The notes under the pieces are model-generated. The model ran no database searches and was not told where the DNA came from. It saw only the letters and a list, made by a program, of their open reading frames with translations. Shown piece by piece: positions 52,371 through 63,409 of a DNA stretch of 64,000 nucleotides. The DNA comes from Prionace glauca (lineage: Eukaryota; Chordata; Chondrichthyes; Carcharhiniformes; Carcharhinidae): contig CM075760.1 of assembly GCA_037974335.1 (NCBI GenBank), positions 40,340,603-40,404,602 on the forward strand, written 5' to 3'. The position numbers and the translations under genes are program-made. The number at the start of each line of letters is the position of its first letter. Position 1 is the stretch's first letter.

Positions 52371-52786
52371 CCAACCTTTTTGATATACACTAAATTTGGA
52401 AGTTTCACCTATTCACTTTCGTTGCATTTCCCCGCTCTGTTTGATCTGTCTCTATCACAGGAAAAATCTTAAATCATCTTTCCAATTGACCCCCGTCTGA
52501 AACTCAGTCTGATTAATGAGAGAGACTCAAATACTCTGAACATCTTCATCCACAATCAACACTTGCATTTCCTTCTTCAAAGCGATTTCTTTCAGGTCAA
52601 TTGAAGGTTAAAATGTCTCTTAGCTCAATTAGGATCAACCTAGCTGTGTTTACTCGCCTCGCTCTGAACAGCAGAGTGTATGGTAAATGTCTCAGTTCTC
52701 TCGAATCAACAATTGTGTTGAAGTCAATGACGTCTGGCCAATCAGATCCAGTGATTTCAGCTCTTCCTGCCGTACGTCCTGTAGGA

Positions 52787-52796
52787 AGTGACATCA
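52787..52796 (+). promoter_or_regulatory. CRE-like V promoter decamer
   Basis: AGTGACATCA matches the AGTGAYRTCA decamer known from V-beta promoters, 93 bp before the leader ATG. CCAAT boxes flank it near 52738 and 52809. Confidence 0.65.
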
Positions 52797-52888
52797 GACC
52801 AGCCTCAGCCAATGGTCTCAGCCTTGTCTTGTTCGCTATTCTGAGCTTTGGGAGCCACAAGAGTCCCTGGAATCCAGGAACAGCAGCA

Positions 52889-53360
52889 ATGCGGCGCTCG
52901 GTCCTCACTGTGATCTGGGTGACATTCATTGTCGGTACGTTTCACTCTTTAAAAAGGAGTGTAACTTTTTAATGTCTATTTTTATGTTACACCGTCTGTG
53001 AATTTTCACCCTCAGTTCAGCTGAATGTTTTTTATTTCTTTTACCGTGTTTTCCAGATCTGAGCAATGGAGATTCTGTTCCTCAGCAGGAATCCTCACTC
53101 ACACGGACAGAGGGAGAAAGTGTCACTTTAAGCTGCACCTATACCAACGATGCATATTATTTATTCTGGTACCGTCAATACCCAGGCAGACAGCCCGAGT
53201 TTGCGGTCCGGAGGCATACGGGCGGCAGTGATGAATGGAAGGCGGATTTCGCTCAGACCCGGTTTTCTGATACAATCGAGAAGTCAGAAAAGTTGTACCG
53301 ATTGACCATCTCGGAGCTGCTGCTGTCTGACACCGCGGTCTATTACTGTGCACAGAATCT
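52889..53360 (+). CDS. TCR V segment (alpha/delta type), intact
   Basis: Leader exon 52889-52934 (MRRSVLTVIWVTFIV), donor GTACGT, 122-nt intron, acceptor GTTTTCCAG, V exon 53057-53360. It begins DLSNGDSVPQQESS, with Cys in TLSCTYTN, Trp in LFWYRQYPGRQPEF, KADFAQTRFSDTIEK in FR3 and second Cys in AVYYCAQN. Read codon by codon there is no stop. It shares FR2-FR3 layout with 50696 but is a separate subgroup member. Confidence 0.93.
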
Positions 53361-53399
53361 CACAGTGATGAAAATGAATGAAATCCTCGTACAAAAACT
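53361..53399 (+). other. 23-RSS of V 52889-53360
   Basis: CACAGTG (53361-53367), 23-nt spacer, ACAAAAACT (53391-53399; 8 of 9). Confidence 0.93.
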
Positions 53400-53808
53400 G
53401 CCGCAGGTTTCTGGGTCACAGCTGCTGTCTGCTGGGTGCCGGTTGTAACAGCGGGTCTGACATTGACACGTGAATGTATTCCCGTGAACACAAACCCCGA
53501 GAACATAAACACCATTCAAAACCGTTAACATCGAAGGCAGATTCCTGCTGATTCTGAGATTCGCTGTACGAGGGAAGAATTGGCTGCTGTTTATTTGGGG
53601 GTCACTCGGCGCTAACATTGAAAATACAAGCGAAGTATCATTCAATAGTGTAAACTGAAACCTGCCAGCTGAGGCAAATCCCAATAACTAACCGTAACTA
53701 AACACCTCTCATTTAAATTCACTTACAGACTGAGAATTATTAACATAAGGAGTACAAAAGGATTGTTCCAGTCACGATTAGGAGCTGATAAACGATTAAT
53801 AGAATTAA

Positions 53809-54954
53809 TAAGAACATAAGAAATAGGAGCAGGAGTAGGCCATCTAGCCCTTCGAGCCTGCCCCGCCATTCAATAAGATCATGGCTGATCTGTTGTGGCT
53901 CAGTTCCACATTCCCGCCCTCTCCCCATAACCCTTAATCCCTTCTCTTATCAAAAACCCATCAACCCGCGTCTTAAAAATATTTAGCGAGGTAGCCTCCA
54001 CCACTTCAACGGGCAGAGAATTCCAGAGATTCACCACACTTCGAATGAAGAAGTTCCTCCTCAACTCCGTTCTAAACCGCCCCCCCCCCCTTTATCTTGA
54101 GGCTGTGCCCCCTAGTCCTGCTGTCCTTTCTGAGCGGGAAGAGCCTCTCCACCTCTATCCTATCCATCCCATTCATCATCTTATACGTCTCAATGAGATC
54201 TCCCCTCATTCTTCTAAACTCTAACGAGTACAAGCCTAGTTTATTCAGCCTCTCCTCATAGCTGAACCCCCTCAACTCCGGCATCAGCCTAGTAAACCTC
54301 CTCTGCACTCCCTCCAAGGCCAAAATATCCTTGCGTAAGTACGGCGCCCAAAACTGCACACAGTACTCCAGCTGCGGCCTCACCAATGCCCTATACAGCT
54401 GCAGCTACTTTTATATTCAATCCCCCTTGCTATGAAGGCCAGCATCCCATTCGCCTTCCTGACCACCTGCTGCACCTGCAAGCTGGGTTTTTGCAACTCA
54501 TGCACAAGGACCCCGAGGTCCCTCTGCACCGCCGCCTGCTGCAGTTTTTCGCCACGTAATTAATAGTCCTTCCTTCCAAAGTGGACGACCTCGCACTTGC
54601 CAACATTAAATTCCATTTGCCATTTCCTGGCCCATTCTCCCAGCCTATCTAGATCCTTCTGTAGACTCTCCACACCCTCCGCACAATTTGCCGTTCCACC
54701 AATCTTGGTGTCACCAACAAATTTTGACACTATACACTTGGTTCCCTCCTCCAGATCATCTATATAAATGGTAAATAGCTGAGATCCTAGCACCGACCCC
54801 TGGGGCACCCCACTAGTCACCAACCGCCAATCTGAATAGCACCCATTGACCCCCACTCTCTGCCTCCTATTTGACAACCAATCCTCTATCCACGCTAACA
54901 CCCTACTCCCAACTCCATGTCCCCTGACCTTCTGCAATAACCTATTGTGAGGTA
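53809..54954 (-). mobile_element. CR1 fragment, TTCTTATG-tail lineage, broken
   Basis: From the reversed 3' end AAGAACATAAGAAATAGGAG to the RT region (LLQKVRGHGVGSRVLAWIED at the 5' side), with frameshifts and small deletions. 5'-truncated at about 54954. Older than the copies at 34581 and 45281. Confidence 0.9.
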
Positions 54955-54959
54955 ATGAT

Positions 54960-55370
54960 TTCAAGCGGAAGAATTGTTATGGCCTCAGCAGTGGAATAGA
55001 TGGCATGAAAACAGGTTAAATACAGTCACCAGTTTCTGAGTGAAAAACTGCTTCCACTTCGCTGGAGGTCGGAGAGTTTAGTGTTTAATTCAATTAAAGT
55101 ATTTCTTGTCATTGAGCACGAGATTTGGACCCAAATCTGCGAAATATTTGTGTCAGTAGAAACAATAAAATTTACCCCATTAAAAAACCATATCCTAACC
55201 TGCATCACCATTTTTATCGTCAGTGCTTTGGACCCTATCGCTCTGTTCTCTTCTGTTCTTTACAGGTGATATCTCCAATTCAGACGCCAAAGAGAAAATC
55301 CCAGTGATACTGATTCGTACGAGATCTGTGGTGACCAGGAAGTAACGCAGTGTCGTTACACAGAAATGAG
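54960..55370. other. No gene recognised
   Basis: AT-rich; nothing named. Confidence 0.35.
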
Positions 55371-55376
55371 TCTACA

Positions 55377-55448
55377 TTACCTAATCAGGAATCGAACCGG
55401 GGTCATAGCAATGAAAGTGCTGAATTCTAATCACGAGACCATCGGGGA
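55377..55448 (-). tRNA. tRNA-Glu (UUC)-like, probably decayed
   Basis: 72 nt. D-arm ATGGTCTCGTGATTAGAATT, anticodon loop CTTTCAT (TTC), T-arm CGGTTCGATTCC. The acceptor stem has two mismatches and a wobble, and the T stem has two mismatches, so a tRNA pseudogene is likely. Confidence 0.6.
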
Positions 55449-55449
55449 A

Positions 55450-56030
55450 GTTGATGCAAGCGCTTTAAAAAAGAACTAATTTATCCATGAACCATCTGCC
55501 TTCCATTTGTTTACTTCAGACTTTTGATTCACCAAAAACAAGCTTCTCCTTTCATCTGTCATGTTTAGATGGAACACAAGGGACTGTACCAGCCAATATA
55601 AACAGCGTTTCCTGTTCGCTAGAACATGAAATCGACAGTGAGGTGAAATAGTCCCGCAAGCTGCTCGTGTGACACCTTCAATTCCCAAATCCCACTAACC
55701 TCATCACTGTGGCTTCAGTGGAACTTACAAGGCAACACACGGCAGGCATTCATCACGGAGAGCAACTGGCACAATCATTTACCAAATGCTATCATATCGC
55801 TTCTCTTCCTGTTTCTGTCGCTGCCTCTCATCCAGCTCCCTCTGGCTGTCCAGCTCCCAGAGCCAATTAGCTGTTTGATAGAAGCACAGACAGTTGGTGA
55901 ACCCGAGCTTTACCTGGAAAGCAGGGAAAGCGATTATATGACACACGGCATTGAGAGGAGATGGAGTTTAGAGGTGACAGTACAAAGAGACAGAGATATC
56001 TCATCTTCCTGATCCAGTTACTGATGACAG
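55450..56030. other. No gene recognised
   Basis: No exon or repeat was recognised with confidence. Confidence 0.35.
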
Positions 56031-56039
56031 GAATGTACA

Positions 56040-56560
56040 GAGTGCGAATAATCCACTGTCAAACTCTCCTTCCAGTCTTGAGCACGGAGTTAAGTTTTGA
56101 AGTGTTTGAAGTTTTGCTACAGTCATTCAGGGTTTTGTTGAGACCACATTTGGAATAGTGTGTGCAGTTTGGATCCCCGTATTTTAGACAAAATAAAAAC
56201 AAAATCTGAGGATGCTGGAATCTGAATCAAAAACAGAAAATGCTGGAAATTCTCAACAGCTTTAATGAGAAGGAATAGTTAGCATTGAAAAACTGCAGGG
56301 ATGCTATGATTGTATGCGTTTGATAGGGTGGAAGCTGAGGCATTACTTTCCCTGATCCGGGAATATAAAACACGGGGCACAATCCAGGATAAGGCGCTGA
56401 TAATTCACGATCAGGAAAAATTGCTTCACTCAAAGGGTAGTGAAGCTTTCAAATTCTCTACGCCAGAGGGCTGTAGATGCTCCATCATTGAACACATTTC
56501 AGTTTGGGTTAGACAGATTTATGATCTATAGAATAATGAATGGAAGCAGGGATATGGAAT
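56040..56560 (+). mobile_element. LINE relic carrying a short repeat
   Basis: GTTTTGTTGAGACCACATTT and TGTGTGCAGTTTGGATCCCC are CR1-like. 56205-56265 (AAAATCTGAGGATGCTGGAA to AGAAAATGCTGGAAATTCTC) is a separate dispersed repeat. The LINE seems to resume after it up to AGACAGATTTATGATC. Confidence 0.5.
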
Positions 56561-56811
56561 TGGAACAAATGCTCGGTCACAAATTCATGTCTGGATTCTA
56601 ATTGTTAAGTTTAATGGTATAATGGAAGCATGTATACAACGTTATATGTAAGATGTCGGTAGTCAATAGTCATTAAATAATGTTGGTGACAACAGATAAC
56701 AGTGTAGCCGGTAACACTTGAGAGATGTTTTTTATTGATGCCCACGGAACCTATTGCCAACCCGCAGCGGTTCGCTTAAGAATGGTGACGGTGAGAAAAT
56801 AGTGAAAGCTC

Positions 56812-56885
56812 CGTCCCTGGGTGGGCTCGAACCACCAACCTTTCGGTTAACAGCCGAATACGCTGACCCATTGCGCCGCCGAGAC
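56812..56885 (-). tRNA. tRNA-Asn (GUU)
   Basis: 74 nt on the minus strand. A-box GGCGCAATGGGTCAGC, anticodon loop CTGTTAACC (GTT), variable loop AAAGG, B-box GGTTCGAGCC, acceptor GTCTCGG with CAGGGAC and discriminator G. It matches vertebrate tRNA-Asn closely. One acceptor pair (sixth, G with A) is mismatched, so activity is likely but not certain. Confidence 0.88.
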
Positions 56886-56889
56886 TGAG

Positions 56890-59130
56890 ACAGCAGCTGA
56901 TGCAGATATTCTAAACAAGGATGTCAATGACCACAATTCTATTTCTGCAAAACTTTGTTCCAGAACTGCAGCGTGACAGCACCGTGTACAATTCTATACA
57001 AGTCTCTTCAGTTACGTTGATCCTGCAACATTGCTGTAGTGTGTTGGTCATTCCCTTTCTCCTATGAATGTGCAGGTAATATGAATCCATGTGTCTTATT
57101 GCAGGGAGGAATTCAATGGGACGGAAGGGAACTGACAAACAGAAACCCAAGGATCCAATATTTACTCTCAATCATCAATAACACCGTTCCCAGCTGCAAC
57201 TCCATCCTAATATTGTGATCCATTTCCCTCAGGGTCTGTCCCAAGATTTAATATTTCCCTTCTTTTGTCCTCATTTTGAAGTGAAATTCACTTCAATGCC
57301 CAACATAAATTGAATTGCAAACCTGAAGGTTGACCTTGGGGAACAAGTCTCTGGGTAAAACAGATGCCCATTTCTAGATTCACAGTACTCAGCGTTTCAC
57401 GCAAATGAAATAATTTAACACTGAAAAGTTTTGGAAACTTGGTGTGAATATTGACTGTGATTCACTCAGGTATCGGGTAAATGCTGCTCGATGGTTCAGT
57501 GAGAGGGATATAATCTATGGACGTTTTGCTCAGCTTGTGTTCGGTGTACTGGGAGGCTTCAACCGGGTTGAATTTTGTGTCCCAGGGATATGCAGTAATC
57601 CACTGACTGAAGCTGCAGTCGCGGGGAACGTAGACAGGAAAACAGAATTAAATGGTTTTATTAGTCCGGGATTCCTTTTTTTCAATATTCCACTTCCTCC
57701 TTCTTTGGCCATTAGTTCATTTTTCTAATGTAATTTTCAAAGGATAGCCACTGTTAAGTTCTGGACACTAAGCAACTGATCTCCGCAATTATCATTACAG
57801 CTTTTCTTCCTTTACTTTCCTTGAACAGGCTGTGTCAGAAAGCAAGACTGATACAGCTGCTGCTTGGAAGCTCAAAATAGACTGGAGTCTACGCTGGAGA
57901 TGTCTATGCAAGCGTGTCAGGTAATTGTTCCATCCAATGTTGGTGAGTGTTTATCACAGATGAATATGAATAGTGGGTCGATGAACAGAATTTTCTGATC
58001 GATTGCCCTGGACTGTAAAACAGTGCTGTAATAAATGGGGAACGGCATGCCATGACATAGATAGAGGCACGTGATAAGTCAACGTACATGAGAAACTGCT
58101 CAGTTTTGTTTCATCATTGAGTACAGGCAGACACTTAGCTTATGCATCAAGAGGAAGCTCGCTGATTTGTGCAGGTACATTGTGCAGCATTTCTTGTCAT
58201 TCAGCCATCTAAGTTTTACAATTTCATAACTTTTCTTGTCCCTAATTAAACATCTCATCCGAAATCCGGCACCTCTCACATTTCATCATTCCCCTCGGTT
58301 TGCACTGGCGCATCTGAATACATCGTGAGACTGGGATTGTGAAAACATCTGCTTCACAGGCGATAGAGCGAAGAACTGAACCTCCCCTGGCAAATGGTGT
58401 TTGTAGAATAATACTTGTACTGTTAATTTGTACTGTAACTGAACTAGAGAAAATAGTACACATTGCACAGAACCATCATTTTAACATCGTTCTTCAGAGT
58501 AAAGAATTAAGAAAAACTACTCTGACAGATGAGGAAACCGAGAATCAGTGCGGATCTGCTGGACTTCCTAGAGATGAATGAGATTTAGGCGCCAGAATGT
58601 TTCATACTCAGAGTAAAAAAGGGATCAAGTATAACTAACAGATCATTTTAAATCTCTTCCCTTTAAAGATACTTGATTTTGTTTAAAGGCTGACTGTGGT
58701 CAATCTCAAATAAGTACCATGGGATGTGTATTACCCAGTGACTCGATTCCTTTTGTTGGCCAGTCATGTTTGCAATTCAATGTTGTATACTTCAGAGATA
58801 TTTCATTCAGAATGTGGAGATATGTAATGAATAAAAATATATTACATTAAACAATGAGCAGCAAACAAGTACTGGGTAGAACTGATTGAAATTATTCAAA
58901 GGAAGATGAGAATGATGCATTAGTGATTGAGCAGAAATCATTGCTCCTTAAATATTTACTGGGCTACCGCTTTTGAATGTTGAAGTTAATGATAAGTTGA
59001 GAAATCAGGTTGATAGAAACGTTTTTTATCTTGTGTTAAGTGACATGGGCTCTCACTGGAACCATTAGGACCTGCAGCAACAGCGTGGAGTTGGACATTG
59101 TGGTCAGACCAATTGGTGGCGTTATATTGC
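56890..59130. other. No gene recognised
   Basis: About 2.2 kb without a V exon, RNA or clear repeat. Short open frames have no family features. Confidence 0.35.
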
Positions 59131-59135
59131 AAGCT

Positions 59136-59208
59136 GTTTCTGTAGTGTAGTGGTTATCACATTCGCCTAACACGCGAAAGGTCCCTGGTTCGAAACCAGG
59201 CAGAAACA
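59136..59208 (+). tRNA. tRNA-Val (AAC)
   Basis: 73 nt. Acceptor GTTTCTG pairs fully with CAGAAAC, discriminator A, A-box TAGTGTAGTGGTTATC, anticodon loop CTAACAC (AAC), B-box GGTTCGAAACC. All stems pair. A T-run for Pol III lies about 24 bp downstream. It looks functional. Confidence 0.95.
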
Positions 59209-59209
59209 T

Positions 59210-59830
59210 TAGCTTATTTATTATGAGGTAGTTTTGCATGGTTTCAGTTTTTGCTGCACATATTCCGAATCTCGATGTTACAGCCATATTATCTTTGCTC
59301 TGACCTCGGCCACAAGTGCTCTCAGCTAAATCATAAATGTTGTATTTTAAGAAGCAATGAGGAAATAAATGTGTGTATTTGGACACCGTGCACAAACCAG
59401 CAACTTGTTCAGTACACAACAGAACTTAATGGATTTATAAATGCAGACTAGCATAGTTAATTTCAATGTAAATATTGAAAAGAAATGCTGAGAAAACCAA
59501 AAGAAACCATCTGGCATTGAGTCTTTCGAAAGCATGTGTCTTTGTGCTTGGGATTTTAAACTGAAGAAAGCAGGCTGCAGAAAACAACTTTGTAACACTT
59601 GTGTCCAAAGCAGCAGCCGGAGTCCCAGTAGGAAATATTTAATCCTGTCGCTGAAAGAACATTAGCTAACCCAGGCTCCTAATTTCAAACTGATATAATT
59701 ATCTTGTGGGACTGCGTCATTGCCGGCAAATGATGGCAGGAGGAAGAGATTTTGACCAATTCAATCCAGTGTGTGTGTTTAAACTGCACCGGGTTTGACA
59801 TTGTAAAGGGAGAGAGAGGGTTGGCCTCGG
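59210..59830. other. No gene recognised
   Basis: Spacer between tRNA-Val and the V at 59839; nothing named. Confidence 0.35.
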
Positions 59831-59838
59831 CAGCGGCC

Positions 59839-60279
59839 GTGCCGATATTCAGAATCTGTGTTTGGGATGATTTTTGATGGTAAGGATGATTTCCACAGTG
59901 TTCCATTCAAACTAAAGTGTTACTTTTTTGTTAATGTCCAGTCTTGTCTTGTTCCTGAACACAGTGCAGATCAAAGTGCTGGAGATTCAGTTACTCAGTC
60001 CCGGCCATCAGTGAGCGTGAAAGAAAGTGAAGCCGTGACTATAAAGTGTATCTATAGCATTACAGAAGAAAGGTAGTATGTATATTGGTGCCTGCAGCAA
60101 CCAGCGAAAGAGGCCCAGTTTGTTGTGTGGAGATGGCCTTGAGATGTTCTGGAATGGAAAGGCTCGGCGTTAGGAAACCGTTTTGCTTCAGACCTCCTGC
60201 TGACAGACTCCACCACAATGTTACCCATCATGGGCCTGCAGCCGACCAACGCCGCTGTTTATTGCTGCGCCAGGGGACT
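59839..60279 (+). pseudogene. TCR V pseudogene
   Basis: The leader-like exon 59839-59879 aligns with the leader at 50696 but starts GTG and is 5 nt shorter; donor GTAAGG. V exon from 59965 after acceptor TGAACACAG: SAGDSVTQSRPSVSVKESE, Cys in TIKCIYSI, then a TAG before YVYWCLQQP (Tyr of WYRQ replaced by Cys), a frameshift in CDR2-FR3, and AAVYCCARG. The RSS heptamer is CACAATA and no good nonamer follows. Confidence 0.78.
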
Positions 60280-60830
60280 CACAATAATAGAAAATAATAC
60301 TAAGTATTGTTTGGGTGATTGTTGAGTGGAAAACTGAAAAAGATGTTTCCAGGCCCCCGCAAGTCGCATTATTTTCTCTTGCTACCAACAATGACAGACA
60401 GAGAAAGACGGCCGAGTCCATCCAGCCTGTTCGCAACAAATATGAAATAAATCTGAAGTGTAGTCGCTATTTTAATGTAGGGAAGAGCCGTCGTGAACAC
60501 AGCAAGATTCCGCGTAACGTGATCATCTGCTGTAGCTTGACGACGGAGGTGTAAATGTCTTGGAGAATTGGGTTGTTTTAGACCCCAGTGCAGTGAAGTG
60601 TTTAAGATCCTCCAGAAAGGCCAGGCGAATCCTCTCTTTAGTACTTTATCTGAGCAATTCACTGCGGAGACGCTCGAACTCTAAGTGTAAGTGGCAGCTG
60701 GAATGACTCTGGAGGGAGACCGGAACCCACAGTTTCCTGAATTAGACGCGATAGAATTCAGAAATGTAACAGTTAACACAGAACCGCAGATAGAACTTGA
60801 ACTGGCGACACCATCTGCGCCAGTTCTGTT
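60280..60830. other. Spacer between convergent V segments
   Basis: Separates a plus-strand and a minus-strand V whose RSSs point at each other. ACTGGCG and CGCCAGT (60800-60824) are 7-bp inverted arms around CACCATCTG, next to the RSS of the minus-strand V. Confidence 0.4.
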
Positions 60831-60836
60831 TGATAA

Positions 60837-60875
60837 GGTTTTTGTACAGCGATAGATGAGTTTTAAATCTCCGTG
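60837..60875 (-). other. 23-RSS of V 60876-61326
   Basis: Minus strand: heptamer CACGGAG (60869-60875; 5 of 7), 23-nt spacer (60846-60868), perfect nonamer ACAAAAACC (60837-60845). Confidence 0.85.
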
Positions 60876-61326
60876 TCGCTCAACGCACAGAAATAGACAG
60901 CGGTATCTTGGATTTCTGCTCGAGTAAGCGTTAAAGGAAATTTATTTTCTGCATTTGTCTGATCGGCCTCGAATTTTCCCTTGGCAAAATCTGCGTCTCT
61001 TCTGCTGCTTCTGTCTCGGTACAAAATAAAATGCGGAGCCTGGTCCGTATGCTGTCTGTACCAGTAAAGATCGGGATTGCTGTAACTTGTCGTGCAGCTG
61101 CAGTCCATTCTCACTCTATCTCCTTCAGTAATATACAGTTCAGTCTGAGGTTGCGACACAGAATCTGCTTGAATCAGCCCTGAATAAAACACAAGGAAAG
61201 GTTTAACACAACACTGAGCTGCGGGTCCGTTACCATCACAATAGTGCCAGCAGATAAGAATTTATGGTGTTACTTACCGAACACCAGCCACAATATAACC
61301 AGATGATAAAAACAGAAGAGCCCCAT
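60876..61326 (-). CDS. TCR V segment (alpha/delta type), intact
   Basis: Leader exon 61326-61278 (MGLFCFYHLVILWLVF), donor GTAAGT, 98-nt intron, acceptor TTTTATTCAG, V exon 61179-60876. It begins GLIQADSVSQPQTELY, with Cys in RMDCSCTT, Trp in LYWYRQHTDQAPHF, ADFAKGKFEADQTNAENKF in FR3 and second Cys in AVYFCALSD. The frame is open. The nonamer is perfect but the heptamer is weak, which may lower its use. Confidence 0.92.
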
Positions 61327-61601
61327 TATTTCTTGGCCAGTGATTCCCTTGAGTCGCATGTTGGAGATATGGATATATTTGCTGTTGTAATCCTTTAAAT
61401 TAAGCGACTGTTGTACAGAAAGCATAAACAGAAGGAGACGAAGAGTCTTGGGAAATCGTTTACCAAGATAAATTGGCAATTGGATAACTGAATAGCAGCA
61501 TGTTAATAAGAGTGCTCACTGGTCAGGTTACAGCCTCTCCAGCTCCTGTTCCACCATCTGACTGCGTCACTGCTCTGGGCGTGGTTTGTGTTTGAATTCA
61601 G

Positions 61602-61628
61602 CCCCGCCCCTTCCCTCCTCACGTCACT
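61602..61628 (-). promoter_or_regulatory. Upstream GC box and CRE-like site
   Basis: Minus strand AGTGACGTGA (61628-61619) is 9 of 10 to the V-promoter decamer and lies beside CCCCGCCCC (61602-61610), about 290 bp 5' of the leader ATG at 61326. Confidence 0.45.
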
Positions 61629-61639
61629 CGTTCAGAAAA

Positions 61640-62520
61640 TATAACAATTGGCCATGTAATCTGTCATTGAACTTTATTATAGATGCAGAGAAAATGATGA
61701 ATGAAAGAAATTGGCAGAGACGAAATGGTTTCGAAATAGAAGAAAAAATCGAGAGCGAGCAAGGCACAATTGAAAAGGAACGGATGTATTATGCAAACCG
61801 AGGAATAAATTATGTGCTGATTTCCATAAGGTGCTATATATTTTTGTTTTGTTCTGTCTCTTCTCTAGTCATCGGCGATTATATTAAGGTCAGTATTTAT
61901 TTTCCAGCGTGAACCTCACATAAACACATTGTGGTCTCATCCTGAACCACATCAGTGTGAATGTTGAAGGTGTTATGCTCAATCATTAATGCGTCATTCT
62001 CCTCTTCTGTTGAATAATTTCAAACAGTTCTTTCCAGCATTTGTTCTTTATTCAACATTTATCATCTATACATTTAATTAACACATATGCCCTCCTTCCG
62101 AATTGAATATCTCTGAAATATACAGCATTGAAAGGCAAACATGACTGGCCAGCAAAAGAAATCGAGTCACCGGGTCATACACATCGCCTGGTGCTTATTT
62201 GAGAAAGGGCACAGTCAGCTTTTAATCAAGATCAAACATGTTAAAAGGAAAGACATTTCAGAATAATCTGTTAATTATACTTGATCGCTCTTTATTCTGT
62301 GTGTGAAACATTCTGGCTCGTTCACCTACAGGAAGTCCAGCAGATCCCGCACTGATCCTTGATTTCCTCATCTGTCTGAGTGTTTCTTTTTCCCATTTCT
62401 TTATTATGAAGAACAATTTTTAATAGATGGTTCAGGAAAATTTGGGTCATTTCCTCTTGTTCAATTAGAGTTCCACTTGTGACTGTCTTCATGAGCACAC
62501 AATACTATTAAACATGTTTC
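61640..62520. other. No gene recognised
   Basis: AT-rich. A few words (CATTCTGGCTC, AGTCCAGCAGATCC) echo the 58560-58620 region in reverse, so part of it may be an inverted duplicate of about 58.5-58.9 kb. Confidence 0.35.
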
Positions 62521-62529
62521 AGATTACCT

Positions 62530-63405
62530 TAATCACGTTTCAGCTTCATCTTGATCAATTGGGCCAGTGGGCTGATGAATGGCAGAAGATGTGTAATTCA
62601 GATAAATGCCAGCTGATACATTTTAGTTGATCGAACCAGGGCTGGATTTATTCAGTTAATGGTAGGGCATCCGGGAGATTTATAGAACAAACAGATCTGG
62701 GGGTACAGGTTCATAGCTCCTTGAAAGTGGAATCACAGGTGGACAGATTCATGAAGAAGGCATTCAGCATACTTGGTTTCTTTGGCCAGAACATTGAATG
62801 CAGGAGTTGTACAAGACATTGGTAAGGCCATGCTTGGAATACTGTGTGCAATTCTGGTCAAACTATTATAGAAAGGGTATTATTCAACTAGAAAGAATGC
62901 TGAAACGATTTGCTAGGATGCTACCGGGTCTTGATGGTTTGAGCTATAAGGAGAGGCTGGATAGATTGGGATTTTGTTTTCACTGGGACGTAGGAGCGTT
63001 CGTGGTACCCTTTTCGCAGTCTATAAAATAATGAGGGGCATAGATCAGCTAGCTAGTTAATATCGTTTCCAAGAGTTGGGGAGTCTAAAACTAAAGGGCA
63101 AAGGTTTAAAGTGGGAGGGGAGAGATACAAAAGTGTCCAGAGGGCCAATTTCTTTTCACACAGAGGGTGTTGCGTATCTGGAACAAGCTGCCAAAGTAGT
63201 ACAAGAGGAGGGAACAATTTTGTCCTTCAAAAAGCGTTCAGACAGCTACATGGGTAAGATGGGTATAGAGGAATATGGGCCAAACGTGGGCAATTGGGAC
63301 TAGGTTAGGGGTTAGTAAAAGAGGTGCCATAGACAAATTGGGCCGAAGAGCCGGTTTCCATGCTGTAAACCTCTATGGCTCTCTATGACTCTATGATTCT
63401 ATGGT
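62530..63405 (+). mobile_element. CR1-like LINE relic, 3' half
   Basis: From GGGCTGATGAATGGCAGAAG through LYKTLVRPCLEYCVQFWSNY and LERMLKRFARMLPGLDGLSY to GGGCCGAAGAGCCGGTTTCC and an ATGATTCTATGG tail. Several frameshifts. More diverged than the intact CR1s. Confidence 0.8.
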
Positions 63406-63409
63406 GATT

